64,000 nucleotides of DNA from Rutidosis leptorrhynchoides (Eukaryota; Streptophyta; Magnoliopsida; Asterales; Asteraceae): the NCBI RefSeq assembly GCF_046630445.1, contig NC_092339.1, positions 312,665,501 to 312,729,500 of the forward strand. Direction: 5' to 3'. Of this stretch, positions 46,802 through 58,693 are shown in pieces; position 1 is the first letter of the stretch; every line of letters begins with the position of its first letter. A program made the position numbers and the translations under genes. The notes below the pieces were generated by a model that worked only from the letters and a program-made list of their open reading frames with translations, did not search any database and was not told the DNA's origin.

Positions 46802-48168
46802 TATAATTTTAATTTTAATTTTAATTTCTAATAATAAGGGTATGTTAGCGAATGTTGTAAGGGTGTAAGTCGAAATTCTATCCGTGTAACGCTACGCTAT
46901 TTTTAATCACTGTAAGTTATGGTTAATATTATTTTTAAATTAATGTCTCGTAGCTAAGTTATTATTATGCTTATTAAATGCCGAAGTAATCATGATATTG
47001 GGCTGAATATTAAAATTGGGTAATTGGGTTTTGTACCATAATTGGGGTTTGGATAAAAGAACGACACTTGTGGAAATTAGACTATGGGCTATTAATGGGT
47101 TTTATATTAACAAAACGATACCTCGTTAAATTAATATATAGACTTATAATTTGACGTATTTATATATAACCACATACGCTTGACTGGGTACGGTGGGCGG
47201 GATATCTATAATTACCAATAATTGTTCATTTTACCGGACACGGAACTGGATTAATAGTTAATAGACTTGTTGAAACAGGGGTGGATTACATTCAAGGGTA
47301 ATTGGTGTAATTGTTAACAAAGTAGTAAAACTTTGGTTTACACGCAGTCGATAACCTGGTGTATTCATTAAACAAAGTATTAAAACCTTGTTACAATTCG
47401 AATCCCCAATTAGTTGGAATATTTGACTTCGAGAATAAGAACAATTTGACGAAGACTTTCGGACTTTATATTTATGACTGATGGACTATTATGGACAAAT
47501 CCGTATGGACATATCGAATAATCCAGGACAAAGGACAATTATCCCATGGGAATAAACTAAAAACAACACGTCAAACATCATGATTACGGAAGTTTAAATA
47601 AGCATAATTCCTTTATTTCATATTTAATTTCCTTTATTTTATATTTAATTGCACTTTTAATTATCGCACTTTTATTTATTGTCATTGTATTTAATTGCAC
47701 TTTTAATTATCGTACTCTTTAATTGTCATACTTTTTATTTATCGCATTTTTATTTATCGCAATTTCATTATCGTTATTTACTTTATGCTTTAAATTAAGT
47801 TGTATTTATTTTTAATATTTTACATTAGGTTTTAATTGCAACTAAAGTTTTAAAATCGACAAACCGGTCATTAAATGGTAAAAACCCCCTTTTATAATAA
47901 TAATACTACTTATATATATTTTTGTATTTTTACAAATATAGTTTTTAAAATTATAGCGTTAAGCTTGTTTAAGAGTTCCCTGTGGACGAACCGGACTTAC
48001 TAAAAACTACACTACTGTACAATTAGGTACACTGCCTATAAGTGTTGTAGCAAGGTTTAGGTATATCCATTCTATAAATAAATAAATATCTTGTGTAAAA
48101 TTGTATCGTATTTAATAGTATTTCATTGTAAAAATAATACTATTTCCTAGTACCCCTCGCACACATCA
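46114..48168 (+). repeat. Element 2 3' LTR
   Basis: 2055 bp, partner of 30110-32160. The palindromes are at 46583-46598 and 46615-46630 (both perfect here), the TATAAAT box at 46653-46659 and the TA run at about 46716-46795. It ends CACACATCA followed by the CACTA duplication. Confidence 0.95.
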
Positions 48169-48173
48169 CACTA

Positions 48174-48690
48174 CCACGGAGAAGGAGCTGCTAGCCGTAG
48201 TATTCGCCTTCAACAAATTTCGTTCCTATCTTATCTTGTCCAAAACTACGGTCTATACAGATCATTCAGCCCTCAAATATCTATTCACTAAGCAAGACGC
48301 GAAACCAAGACTCCTACGATGGATCTTACTCCTTCAAGAATTCGACATCGAGATTAAAGACAAGAAAGGAGCAGAGAACATCGCAGCAGATCAACTTAGT
48401 CGTTTGGAAAACCCGACGATGGAAAAACTTGCAGAACCAGATATCAGAGATAAATTCCCGAAAGAACAGCTTATGAGTTTAGGACAGACTCACATAGGAT
48501 CACAGTTTAATGACACTCCTTGGTATACCAACATGGCCAACTACCTAGTTGCCGGAGTAGTACAAAAGGGTATAGTACCTCTCGAAGAAGGAAGTTCTTC
48601 AGGGATGCCAAGTACTACTACTGGAAAGATCCTTACCTGCTTAGAATTTGCCCTGATCAGATAATCAGGAGGTGCGTAGATGAGAATTTG
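48174..48690 (+). pseudogene. Element 3 RNase H C-terminus and integrase start, truncated
   Basis: Continuation of 26500-30109 beyond nested Element 2. RNase H motifs are TEKELLAVVFAFNKF, YTDHSALKYLFTKQDAKP and KGAENIAADQLSRLE. A frameshift near 48585 leads into integrase sequence (KFFRDAKYYYWKDPYLLRICP and DQIIRRC). It stops at VDE near 48682, before the zinc-binding residues. The remainder of Element 3 is missing. Confidence 0.9.
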
Positions 48691-48691
48691 C

Positions 48692-48863
48692 CCTGATCCG
48701 AGTTTCGGTCACATTACGATGAACAACTTTATGTGCTGCTAAGGTGAGTTTCATTTGCTCCCTTTTTAATTGCTTTTGCAATCTATATTTTTGGGCTGAG
48801 AATACATGCACCTTATTTTAATCGCAATGGATACAAGTACATACTAAATTCTACACCGAGTTT
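48692..48863 (+). mobile_element. Element 5 LTR, left fragment
   Basis: GTGAGTTTCATTTGCTCCCTTTTTA and ATTTTTGGGCTGAGAATACATGC match the solo LTR at about 6145-6195. It ends CCGAGTTT; AGTTT (48859-48863) is the target duplication of Element 4. The LTR continues at 61952. The left terminus is lost at the junction with Element 3. Confidence 0.82.
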
Positions 48864-51800
48864 TGAAATGTCCCGTTCTTATTGATTAAAAACGTTCCAT
48901 ATTAATTGATTTCGTTGCGAGGTTTTGACCTCTATATGAGACGTTTTTCAAAGACTGCATTCATTTTAAAACAAACCATAACCTTTATTTCATCAATAAA
49001 GGTTTAAAAAGCTTTACGTAGATTATCAAATAATGATAATCTAAAATATCCTGTTTACACACGACCATTACATAATGGTTTACAATACAAATATGTTACA
49101 ACAAAATAAGTTTCTTGAATGCAGTTTTTACACAATATCATACAAGCATGGACTCCAAATCTCGTCCTTATTTAAGTATGCGACAGCGGAAGCTCTTAAT
49201 AATCACCTGAGAATAAACATGCTTAAAACGTCAACAAAAATGTTGGTGAGTTATAGGTTTAACCTATATATATCAAATCATAATAATAGACCACAAGATT
49301 TCATATTTCAATACACATCCCATACATAGAGATAAAAATCATTCATATGGTGAACACCTGGTAACCGACATTAACAAGATGCATATATAAGAATATCCCC
49401 ATCATTCCGGGACACCCTTCGGATATGATATAAATTTCGAAGTACTAAAGCATCCGGTTCTTTGGATGGGGTTTGTTAGGCCCAATAGATCTATCTTTAG
49501 GATTTGCGTCAATTAGGGTGTCTGTTCCCTAATTCTTAGATTACCAGACTTAATAAAAAGGGGCATATTCGATTTCGATCATTCAACCATATAATGTAGT
49601 TTCACGTACTTGTGTCTATTTTGTAAATCATTTATAAAACCTGCATGTATTCTCATCCCAAAAATATTAGATTTTAAAAGTGGGACTATAACTCACTTTC
49701 ACAGATTTTTACTTCGTCGGGAAGTAAGACTTGGCCACTGGTTGATTCACGAACCTATAACAATATATACATGTATATCAAAGTATGTTCAAAATATATT
49801 TACAACACTTTTAATATATTTTGATGTTTTAAGTTTATTAAGTCAGCTGTCCTCGTTAGTAACCTACAACTAGTTGTCCACAGTTAGATGTACAGAAATA
49901 AATCGATAAATATTATCTTGAATCAATCCACGACCCAGTGTATACGTATCTCAGTATTGATCACAACTCAAACTATATATATTTTGGAATCAACCTCAAC
50001 CCTGTATAGCTAACTCCAACATTCACATATAGAGTGTCTATGGTTGTTCCGAAATATATATAGATGTGTCGACATGATAGGTCGAAACATTGTATACGTT
50101 TCTATGGTATCTCAAGATTACATAATATACAATACAAGTTGATTAAGTTATGGTTGGAATAGATTTGTTACCAATTTTCACGTAGCTAAAATGAGAAAAA
50201 TTATCCAATCTTGTTTTACCCATAACTTCTTCATTTTAAATCCGTTTTGAGTGAATCAAATTGCTATGGTTTCATATTGAACTCTATTTTATGAATCTAA
50301 ACAGAAAAGTATAGGTTTATAGTCGGAAAAATAAGTTACAAGTCGTTTTTGTAAAGGTAGTCATTTCAGTCGAAAGAACGACGTCTAGATGACCATTTTA
50401 GATAACATACTTCCACTTTGAGTTTAACCATAATTTTTGGATATAGTTTCATGTTCATAATAAAAATCATTTTCTCAGAATAACAAATTTTAAATCAAAG
50501 TTTATCATAGTTTTTAATTAACTAACCCAAAACAGCCCGCGGTGTTACTACGACGGCGTAAATCTGGTTTTACGGTGTTTTTCGTGTTTCCAGGTTTTAA
50601 ATCATTAAGTTAGCATATCATATAGATATAGAACATGTGTTTAGTTGATTTTAAAAGTCAAGTTAGAAGGATTAACTTTTGTTTGCGAACAAGTTTAGAA
50701 TTAACTAAACTATGTTCTAGTGATTACAAGTTTAAACCTTCGAATAAGATAGCTTTATATGTATGAATCGAATGATGTTATGAGCATCATTACTACCTTA
50801 ATTTCCTTGGATAAACCTACTGGAAAAGAGAAAAATGGATCTAGCTTCAATGGATCCTTGGATGGCTCGAAGTTCTTGAAGCAGAATCATGACACGAAAA
50901 CAAGTTCAAGTAAGATCATCACTTGAAATAAGATTGTTATAGTTATAGAAATTGAACCAAAGTTTGAATATGATTATTACCTTGTATTAGAATGATAACC
51001 TACTGTAAGAAACAAAGATTTCTTGAGGTTGGATGATCACCTTACAAGATTGGAAGTGAGCTAGCAAACTTGAAAGTATTCTTGATTTTATGAAACTAGA
51101 ACTTTTGGAATTTATGAAGAACACTTAAAACTTGAAGATAGAACTTGAGAGAGATCAATTAGATGAAGAAAATTGAAGAATGAAAGTGTTTGTAGGTGTT
51201 TTTGGTCGTTGGTGTATGGATTAGATATAAAGGATATGTAATTTTGTTTTCATGTAAATAAGTCATGAATGATTACTCATATTTTTGTAATTTTATGAGA
51301 TATTTCATGCTAGTTGCCAAATGATGGTTCCCACATGTGTTAGGTGACTCACATGGGCTGCTAAGAGCTGATCATTGGAGTGTATATACCAATAGTTCAT
51401 ACATCTAAAAGCTGTGTATTGTACAAGTACGAATACGGGTGCATACGAGTAGAATTGTTGATGAAACTGAACGAGGATGTAATTGTAAGCATTTTTGTTA
51501 AGTAGAAGTATTTTGATATGTGTATTGAAGTCTTTCAAAAGTGTATAAATACATATTAAAACACTACATGTATATACATTTTAACTGAGTCGTTAAGTCA
51601 TCGTTAGTCGTTACATGTAAGTGTTGTTTTGAAACCTTTAGGTTAACGATCTTGTTAAATGTTGTTAACCCAATGTTTATAATATCAAATGAGATTTTAA
51701 ATTATTATATTATCATGATATTATCATGTATGAATATCTCTTAATATGATATATATACATTAAATGTCTTTACAACGATAATCGTTACATATATGTCTCG

Positions 51801-52122
51801 TTTAAAAATCATTAAGTTAGTAGTCTTGTTTTTACATATGTAGTTCATTGTTAATATACTTTATGATATGTTTTCTTATCATAGTATCATATTAACTATA
51901 TATATATATATATATATCCATATATATGTCATCATATAGTTTTTACAAGTTTTAACGTTCATGAATCACCGATCAACTTGGGTGGTCAATTGTCTATATG
52001 AAACATATTTCAATTAATAAAGTCTTAACAAGTTTGATTGCTTAACATGTTGGAAACATTTAATCATGTAAATATAAATCTCAATTAATATATATAAACA
52101 TGGAAAAGTTCGGGTCACTACA
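48864..52122 (-). repeat. Element 4 3' LTR
   Basis: 3259 bp, TGAAATGTCCCG to GGGTCACTACA on the plus strand, nearly identical to 58694-61946. The conserved CACCTGAGAATAAACATGCTT...AATGTTGGTGAG block lies at about 49205-49252. A longer TATA run near 51896-51918 separates it from its partner. Confidence 0.96.
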
Positions 52123-52137
52123 GTACCTACCCGTTAA
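52123..52137 (-). promoter_or_regulatory. Element 4 polypurine tract
   Basis: Minus-strand TTAACGGGTAGGTAC next to the 3' LTR; it would prime plus-strand synthesis. Identical to the Element 1 tract and to an internal copy at 56865-56879. Confidence 0.72.
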
Positions 52138-52157
52138 ATAAATTTCGTCCCGAAATT

Positions 52158-55100
52158 TTAAGCTGTTGAAGGTGTTGACAAATCTTCTGGAAATAGATGC
52201 GGGTATTTCTTCTTCATCTGATCTTCACGCTCCCAGGTGAACTCGGGTCCTCTACAAGCATTCCATCGAACCTTAACAATTGGTATCTTGTTTTGCTTAA
52301 GTCTTTTAACCTCACGATCCATTATTTCGACGGGTTCTTCGATGAATTGAAGTTTTTCGTTGATTTGGATTTCATCTAACGGAATAGTGAGATCTTCTTT
52401 AGCAAAACATTTCTTTAAATTCGAGACGTGGAAAGTGTTATGTACAGCCGCGAGTTGTTGAGGTAACTCTAGTCGGTAAGCTACTGGTCCGACACGATCA
52501 ATAATCTTGAATGGTCCAATATACCTTGGATTTAATTTCCCTCGTTTACCAAATCGAACAACGCCTTTCCAAGGTGCAACTTTAAGCATGACCATCTCTC
52601 CAATTTCAAATTCTATATCTTTTCTTTTAATGTCAGCGTAGCTCTTTTGTCGACTTTGGGCGGTTTTCAACCGTTGTTGAATTTGGATGATCTTCTCGGT
52701 AGTTTCTTGTATAATCTCCGGACCCGTAATCTGTCTATCCCCCACTTCACTCCAACAAATCGGAGACCTGCACTTTCTACCATAAAGTACTTCAAACGGC
52801 GCCATCTCAATGCTTGAATGGTGGCTGTTGTTGTAGGAAAATTCTGCTAACGGTAGATGTCGATCCCAACTGTTTCCGAAATCAATAACACATGCTCGTA
52901 GCATGTCTTCAAGCGTTTGTATCGTCCTTTCGCTCTGCCCATCAGTTTGTGGATGATAGGCAGTACTCATGTCTAGACGAGTTCCTAATGCTTGCTGTAA
53001 TGTCTGCCAGAATCTTGAAATAAATCTGCCATCCCTATCAGAGATAATAGAGATTGGTATTCCATGTCTGGAGATGACTTCCTTCAAATACAGTCGTGCT
53101 AACTTCTCCATCTTGTCATCTTCTCTTATTGGCAGGAAGTGTGCTGATTTGGTGAGACGATCAACTATTACCCAAATAGTATCAAAACCACTTGCAGTCC
53201 TTGGCAATTTAGTGATGAAATCCATGGTAATGTTTTCCCATTTCCATTCTGGGATTTCGGGTTGTTGAAGTAGACCTGATGGTTTCTGATGCTCAGCTTT
53301 GACCTTAGAACACGTCAAACATTCTCCTACGTATTTAGCAACATCGGCTTTCATACCCGGCCACCAAAAATGTTTCTTGAGATCCTTGTACATCTTTCCC
53401 GTTCCAGGATGTATTGAGTATCTGGTTTTATGAGCTTCTCTAAGTACCATTTCTCTCATATCTCCAAATTTTGGTACCCAAATCCTTTCAGCCCTATACC
53501 GGGTTCCGTCTTTCCGAATATTAAGATGCTTCTCCGATCCTTTGGGTATTTCATCCTTTAAATTTCCCTCTTTTAAAACTCCTTGTTGCGCCTCCTTTAT
53601 TTGAGTAGTAAGGTTATTATGAATCATTATATTCATAGATTTTACTCGAATGGGTTCTCTGTCCTTCCTGCTCAAGGCATCGGCTACCACATTTGCCTTC
53701 CCCGGGTGGTAACGAATCTCAAAGTCGTAATCATTCAATAATTCAATCCACCTACGCTGCCTCATATTCAGTTGTTTCTGATTAAATATGTGTTGAAGAC
53801 TTTTGTGGTCGGTATATATAATACTTTTGACCCCATATAAGTAGTGCCTCCAAGTCTTTAATGCAAAAACAACCGCGCCTAATTCCAAATCATGCGTCGT
53901 ATAATTTTGTTCGTGAATCTTCAATTGTCTAGACGCATAAGCAATCACCTTCGTTCGTTGCATTAATACACAACCGAGACCTTGCTTTGATGCATCACAA
54001 TAAATCACAAAATCATCATTCCCTTCAGGCAATGACAATATAGGTGCCGTAGTTAGCTTTTTCTTCAATAACTGAAACGCTTTCTCTTGTTCATCATTCC
54101 ATTCAAATTTCTTCCCTTTATGCGTTAATGCAGTCAAGGGTTTTGCTATTCTGGAAAAGTCTTGGATGAACCTTCTGTAGTAACCAGCTAGTCCTAAAAA
54201 CTGGCGTATGTGTTTCGGAGTTTTCGGGGTTTCCCACTTTTCAACAGTTTCTATCTTTGCCGGATCCACCTTAATACCTTCTTTGTTCGCTATGTGACCG
54301 AGGAATTGAACTTCTTCCAACCAAAATGCACACTTTGAAAACTTAGCGTACAATTCTTCCTTCCTCAATACTTCTAACACCTTTCTCAAATGTTCACCGT
54401 GTTCTTGGTCATTCTTTGAGTAAATAAGTATGTCATCAATGAAAACAATGACAAACTTGTCAAGGTATGGTCCACACACTCGGTTCATAAGGTCCATGAA
54501 CACAGCTGGTGCATTAGTTAAACCAAACGGCATGACCATAAACTCGTAATGACCGTAACGTGTTCTGAAAGCAGTCTTTGGAATATCATCTTCTTTCACC
54601 CGCATTTGATGATACCTGGAACGTAAGTCAATCTTTGAATAAACAGACGAGCCTTGTAGTTGATCAAATAAGTCTTCGATTCTCGGTAGTGGGTAGCGAT
54701 TCTTGATGGTAAGTTTGTTCAACTCTCGGTAGTCGATACACAACCTGAATGTACCATCTTTCTTCTTGACAAACAAAACAGGAGCTCCCCACGGTGATGT
54801 GCTTGGTCGAATGAAACCAAGCTCTAAAAGTTCTTGTAATTGGCTTTGCAGTTCTTTCATTTCGCTGGGTGCGAGTCTGTAAGGAGCACGAGCTATTGGT
54901 GCAGCTCCTGGTACAAGATCTATTTGAAATTCAACGGATCGATGTGGGGGTAATCCCGGTAATTCTTTCGGAAATACATCGGGAAATTCTTTTGCAATGG
55001 GAACATCATTGATGCTCTTTTCTTCAGTTTGTACTTTCTCGACGTGTGCTAGAACAGCATAGCAACCTTTTCTTATTAGTTTTTGTGCCTTCAAATTACT

Positions 55101-56762
55101 AATAAGATGTAGCTTCGTGTTGCCCTTTTCTCCGTACACCATTAAGGGTTTTCCTTTTTCTCGTATAATGCGAATTGCATTTTTGTAACAAACGATCTCC
55201 GCTTTCACTTCTTTCAACCAGTCCATACCGATTATCACATCAAAACTCCCTAACTCTACTGGTATCAAATCAATCTTAAATGTTTCGCTAACCAGTTTAA
55301 TTTCTCGATTCCGACATATATTATCTGCTGAAATTAATTTACCATTTGCTAATTCGAGTAAAAATTTACTATCCAAAGGCGTCAATGGACAACTTAATTT
55401 AGCACAAAAATCTCTACTCATATAGCTTCTATCCGCACCCGAATCAAATAAAACGTAAGCAGATTTATTGTCAATAAGAAACGTACCCGTAACAAGCTCC
55501 GGGTCTTCCTGTGCCTCTACCGCATTAATATTGAAAACTCTTCCACGGCCTTGTCCATTCGTGTTATCCTGGTTCGGGCAATTTCTAATAATGTGGCCTG
55601 GTTTTCCACATTTATAACAAACTACATTGGCATAACTTGCTCCGACACTACTTGCTCCGCCATTACTCGTTCCGACACCATTTGTTCCTTTCGTTCTATT
55701 AACCCCTGGTCCGTAGACCTCACACTTCGCCGCGCTATGACCATTTCTTTTACACTTGTTGCAAAATTTTGTGCAGAACCCTGAGTGATTCTTTTCACAC
55801 CTTTGGCATAGCTGCTTCTGATTGTTGTTGTTGTTGCGGTTATTATTGTTGTTGGGATGATTGTTGTAGTTGCTGTTGTTGTTGTTGTTGTTGGGCCGTT
55901 TGTTGTAGTTGCGATTGATGTTGCGATTGTTGGGATAATTGTTACGATTATTGTTGTAATTGCTGTTGTTGTTGTATTGGTGATTCTTATCACCGTTTTC
56001 CTCCCACTTTCTTTTGACTTGCTTCACATTGGCCTCTTCAGCAGTCTGTTCTTTAATTCTTTCTTCAATCTGGTTCACTAGTTTGTGAGCCATTCTACAT
56101 GCCTGTTGTATGGAGGCGGGCTCGTGTGAACTTATATCTTCTTGGATTCTTTCCTGTAATCCTTTCACAAACGCGTCGATCTTCTCTTCGTCATCTTCGA
56201 ATGCTCCCGGACACAATAGGCACAATTCTGTGAATCGTCTTTCGTACGTGGTAATATCAAATCCTTGGGTTCGTAACCCTCTAAGTTCTGTCTTGAGCTT
56301 ATTGACCTCGGTTCTGGGACGGTACTTCTCGTTCATCAAGTGCTTGAATGCTGACCACGGTAGTGCGTACGCATCATCTTGTCCCACTTGCTCTAGATAG
56401 GTATTCCACCATGTTAACGCAGAACCTGTGAAGGTATGCTTAGCGTACTTCACTTTGTCCTCTTCAGTACGCTTACTTATGGCAAACACCGATTCAACCT
56501 TCTCGGTCCACCGTTTCAATCCGATCGGTCCTTCGGTTCCATCAAATTCCAAAGGTTTGCAGGCAGTGAATTCTTTGTAGGTGCATCCTACACGATTTCC
56601 TGTACTGCTAGATCCAAGGTTATTGTTGGTATGTAGCGCAGCCTGTACTGCGGCTATGTTTGAAGCTAGAAAAGTACGGAATTCCTCTTCATTCATATTC
56701 ACGGTGTGTCGAGTAGTCGGTGCCATTTCCTTCAAAATAGTTAAATGGAACAAGTTAATCAT
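52158..56762 (-). CDS. Element 4 gag-pol polyprotein with chromodomain-like C-terminus
   Basis: Uninterrupted 1534-codon frame. Met 13 (MAPTTRHTV, codon at 56724-56726) is the likelier start, because the 12 residues before it look like leader. Gag lies at about 60-250. An Asn-rich linker (about 262-314) follows, with CCHC knuckles C334-C337-H342-C347 and C382-C385-H390-C395. Protease DSGA has Asp 440. Reverse transcriptase runs about 610-830 with FIDD at 774-777, and RNase H has D923, E960, D985 and D1028. Integrase has H1111, H1118, C1148, C1151 and D1181, D1242, E1278. The end (about 1488-1525, IVKVRWN and [10 protein letters not shown]) resembles the chromodomain of Tekay/Del elements, which guides insertion into heterochromatin. 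One oddity: the conserved DLRSGYHQ motif reads DLRSRYHQ at 716 (Gly in Elements 1 and 5), so activity is uncertain despite the open frame. Confidence 0.96.
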   Translation of the reverse strand: MINLFHLTILKEMAPTTRHTVNMNEEEFRTFLASNIAAVQAALHTNNNLGSSSTGNRVGCTYKEFTACKPLEFDGTEGPIGLKRWTEKVESVFAISKRTEEDKVKYAKHTFTGSALTWWNTYLEQVGQDDAYALPWSAFKHLMNEKYRPRTEVNKLKTELRGLRTQGFDITTYERRFTELCLLCPGAFEDDEEKIDAFVKGLQERIQEDISSHEPASIQQACRMAHKLVNQIEERIKEQTAEEANVKQVKRKWEENGDKNHQYNNNSNYNNNRNNYPNNRNINRNYNKRPNNNNNNSNYNNHPNNNNNRNNNNNQKQLCQRCEKNHSGFCTKFCNKCKRNGHSAAKCEVYGPGVNRTKGTNGVGTSNGGASSVGASYANVVCYKCGKPGHIIRNCPNQDNTNGQGRGRVFNINAVEAQEDPELVTGTFLIDNKSAYVLFDSGADRSYMSRDFCAKLSCPLTPLDSKFLLELANGKLISADNICRNREIKLVSETFKIDLIPVELGSFDVIIGMDWLKEVKAEIVCYKNAIRIIREKGKPLMVYGEKGNTKLHLISNLKAQKLIRKGCYAVLAHVEKVQTEEKSINDVPIAKEFPDVFPKELPGLPPHRSVEFQIDLVPGAAPIARAPYRLAPSEMKELQSQLQELLELGFIRPSTSPWGAPVLFVKKKDGTFRLCIDYRELNKLTIKNRYPLPRIEDLFDQLQGSSVYSKIDLRSRYHQMRVKEDDIPKTAFRTRYGHYEFMVMPFGLTNAPAVFMDLMNRVCGPYLDKFVIVFIDDILIYSKNDQEHGEHLRKVLEVLRKEELYAKFSKCAFWLEEVQFLGHIANKEGIKVDPAKIETVEKWETPKTPKHIRQFLGLAGYYRRFIQDFSRIAKPLTALTHKGKKFEWNDEQEKAFQLLKKKLTTAPILSLPEGNDDFVIYCDASKQGLGCVLMQRTKVIAYASRQLKIHEQNYTTHDLELGAVVFALKTWRHYLYGVKSIIYTDHKSLQHIFNQKQLNMRQRRWIELLNDYDFEIRYHPGKANVVADALSRKDREPIRVKSMNIMIHNNLTTQIKEAQQGVLKEGNLKDEIPKGSEKHLNIRKDGTRYRAERIWVPKFGDMREMVLREAHKTRYSIHPGTGKMYKDLKKHFWWPGMKADVAKYVGECLTCSKVKAEHQKPSGLLQQPEIPEWKWENITMDFITKLPRTASGFDTIWVIVDRLTKSAHFLPIREDDKMEKLARLYLKEVISRHGIPISIISDRDGRFISRFWQTLQQALGTRLDMSTAYHPQTDGQSERTIQTLEDMLRACVIDFGNSWDRHLPLAEFSYNNSHHSSIEMAPFEVLYGRKCRSPICWSEVGDRQITGPEIIQETTEKIIQIQQRLKTAQSRQKSYADIKRKDIEFEIGEMVMLKVAPWKGVVRFGKRGKLNPRYIGPFKIIDRVGPVAYRLELPQQLAAVHNTFHVSNLKKCFAKEDLTIPLDEIQINEKLQFIEEPVEIMDREVKRLKQNKIPIVKVRWNACRGPEFTWEREDQMKKKYPHLFPEDLSTPSTA

Positions 56763-56857
56763 ACAGAATATTAAGAGTAGTTAATAGTATTTCGTAGCAT
56801 AATATGAACTCATTTATAAAAGCTTTTTCTTCATATTAGCGTTTTATAAGTTTAAAT

Positions 56858-56879
56858 TCGGGTAGTACCTACCCGTTAA
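56858..56879 (-). promoter_or_regulatory. Internal copy of the polypurine tract/LTR junction (Element 4)
   Basis: 56865-56879 equals the polypurine tract at 52123-52137. It is followed in element direction by TACCCGAATTTAAAC, similar to the LTR start TGACCCGAACTTTTC. It lies between the F-box ORF and gag, as in Element 1, so it predates both insertions. Confidence 0.58.
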
Positions 56880-57067
56880 GTTCATACTTAGTAGCTAATA
56901 TACAATTCAACTACTACAATTCTATATGAAAAACTGATTGTAATAATATTTCGCGTTCAAACTTTTATACAATATTTTACAAACTTACAATACCGCTTAT
57001 TTTACATAAAGCATGAAATATAGCACACAATAACTTTGATACAAGATAGTTGTGAAGACAATTCTAG

Positions 57068-57751
57068 CTAGTACACAAGTCGTTCAGCAAAGGCAATAAA
57101 GACACGTAATTCATACATCCAGAAATAAGTCATGCATTCTGGTTTTACTAGGACTACTTCCCATCCTTGGTCTTGTGCAACATAACCGTTATGGCCATTG
57201 ATAAGACAGCGTGTTGTAACGTCATCAAAGGGACGAGGGTTACGTAATGTCCAACAGTCCCGTAATAATCTAAAAACCTCATTTCTTACCCCAATTACCG
57301 ACTCCGTCACTTGTGGAAACGTTTTGTTTAATAGTTGTAGCCCGATGTTCTTGTTCTCACTTTGGTGAGAAGCGAACATTACTAATCCGTAAGCATAACA
57401 TGCTTCTTTATGTTGCATGTTAGCCGCTTTTTCTAAATCACGAAGTCCAATATTCGGATATATTGAGTCAAAATAATTTCTTAACCCGTTGCGTAAAATA
57501 GCATTTGGGTTCCCCGCAATATATGCGTCAAAGTAAACACATCGTAACTTATGGGTTTCCCAATGTGATATCCCCCATCTTTCAAACGAAAGTCTCTTAT
57601 AAACCAAGACATTCTTGGAACGTTCTTCGAATGTCTTACAAACTGATCTCGCCTTAAATAGTTGTGCCGAAGAATTCTGGCCGACTCTAGACAAGATTTC
57701 ATCAATCATGTCTCCGGGTAGGTCTCTTAAAATATTGGGTTGTCTATCCAT
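57068..57751 (-). CDS. F-box-like protein carried inside Element 4
   Basis: 227 codons, intact, in sense with gag-pol and about 305 bp upstream of it. The N-terminal F-box reads LRDLPGDMIDEIL (8-20) and VCKTFEERSKN (37-47). The C-terminal half has the repeat-like AGNPNAILRNGLRNYF and KEACYAYGLVMFASH seen in plant F-box proteins of the At2g35280 type (recalled family, not searched). It differs from the Element 1 copy at residues 33, 35, 70, 87, 97, 104, 133, 168, 179, 182, 192, 206, 209 and 212. No membrane segment or signal peptide is evident. If made, it could connect the element to SCF ubiquitin ligases; that is inference. Expression from the element RNA would need an internal start, splicing or reinitiation. 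Confidence 0.82.
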   Translation of the reverse strand: MDRQPNILRDLPGDMIDEILSRVGQNSSAQLFKARSVCKTFEERSKNVLVYKRLSFERWGISHWETHKLRCVYFDAYIAGNPNAILRNGLRNYFDSIYPNIGLRDLEKAANMQHKEACYAYGLVMFASHQSENKNIGLQLLNKTFPQVTESVIGVRNEVFRLLRDCWTLRNPRPFDDVTTRCLINGHNGYVAQDQGWEVVLVKPECMTYFWMYELRVFIAFAERLVY

Positions 57752-57887
57752 TTTGTGTTTTTAAACTGTAAAATAGACAAGAGTTAGTTTCATAAAAAAA
57801 TACTTATTAATACAAGCAATTTTTACATATATCATAAAGCATAAGAACACTATATTACATATATTACACCACACGAATACAACTATC

Positions 57888-58484
57888 TTATTCCGACTCG
57901 CTCGTTTCTTCTTCTTCGGTTTTGGTTCGTTTTGCCAAGTTTCTAGGGATATATGATGTTCCCCTAATACGAGCCGTCGTTGTCCACATTGGTTTAGAAA
58001 AACCTGGTGGTTTAGAGGTTCCCGGGTCATTGTTACAACTTAAGGACTTCGGGGGTTGACGATACATATAAAGTTCATCGGGGTTGGAATTAGATTTCTC
58101 TATTTTTATGCCCTTTCCCTTATTATTTTCTTTTGCCTTTTTAAATTCAGTTGGGGTAATTTCTATAACATCATTGGAATTCTCGTCGGAATCCGATTCA
58201 TCGGAGAATTGGTAATCCTCCCAATATTTTGCTTCCTTAGCGGAAACACCATTGACCATAATTAACCTTGGTCGGTTGGTTGAGGATTCTCTTTTACTTA
58301 ACCGTTTTATTATTTCCCCCACCGGTTCCGATTCTTCTTCCGGTTCCGATTCTTCTTCCGGTTCCGACTCTTCTTCCGGTTCCTCTTCGGGAACTTGTGA
58401 ATCAGTCCACGAATCATTTCAATTTACATTTGACTCTTCATTATTATTAGGTGAGTCAATGGGACTTGTTCTAGAGGTAGACAT
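57888..58484 (-). pseudogene. Acidic ORF upstream of the F-box ORF (Element 4)
   Basis: 199-codon frame starting MSTSRTSPIDSPNNNEES at 58484, with a single in-frame TGA near codon 22. If translation starts later (Met at 58322) 144 codons are open. A Pro/Glu/Ser repeat (EEESEP three times) is followed by VGEIIKRLSKRESS, KYWEDYQFSDESDSDE, ITPTEFKKAKE and IPRNLAKRTKTEEEE. The repeat is a TTCCGGTTCCGATTCTTC-type minisatellite on the plus strand (about 58322-58384). Element 1 has a different repeat number. No domain is recognised. It ends about 135 bp before the F-box start. Confidence 0.6.
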
Positions 58485-58673
58485 CTATCACATAATATCA
58501 AACACGTTAAGAGATTAATATATCACATAATATTCATATGTTAAAAATATATAGTTTCCAACAAAAATGTTAAGCAATCATTTTTAAAGAAAACACGGTC
58601 GAAGTCCAGAATCACTAATGCATCCTAACAAACTCGATAAGACACACTAATGCAAATTTTCTGGTTCTCTAAG

Positions 58674-58691
58674 ACCAACGCTCTGATACCA
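58674..58691 (-). promoter_or_regulatory. Element 4 primer-binding site (initiator tRNA-Met)
   Basis: Minus strand TGGTATCAGAGCGTTGGT, two bases from the 5' LTR, matching the canonical initiator Met tRNA site. Confidence 0.93.
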
Positions 58692-58693
58692 AC

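Larger units (their letters stand above)
30110..48168 (+). mobile_element. Element 2: Athila-type retrotransposon with two protease domains, 18.1 kb
   Basis: Flanked by the duplication CACTA (30105-30109 and 48169-48173), with LTRs TGATAATGC...CACATCA. Order: 5' LTR, primer-binding site, leader, gag, protease, reverse transcriptase, RNase H, integrase, second protease-like domain, zinc-knuckle-like ORF, long non-coding segment, possibly spliced ATHILA ORF-1-like gene, 3' non-coding region, polypurine tract, 3' LTR. It lies inside the RNase H coding region of Element 3. By eye the LTRs differ at roughly 45-50 of 2050 positions (about 2.3%), and the coding frame has at least eight stops. It is not autonomous now. 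Confidence 0.95.

Noticed and set aside
48745..48863. Independent short LTR fragment
   Set aside because: The AGTTT duplication shows that it is contiguous with 61952-62668, split by Element 4.
49610..49873. 87-codon ORF recurring at 13396, 23422, 49610 and 59440
   Set aside because: It is antisense within the chromovirus LTR and recurs only because the LTR does; no domain is seen.
51305..51538. 77-codon sense ORF in the LTRs (also 25130 and 61135)
   Set aside because: Lies in LTR sequence, is lost in one Element 1 LTR through the indel near 15230/25250, and has low-complexity composition.
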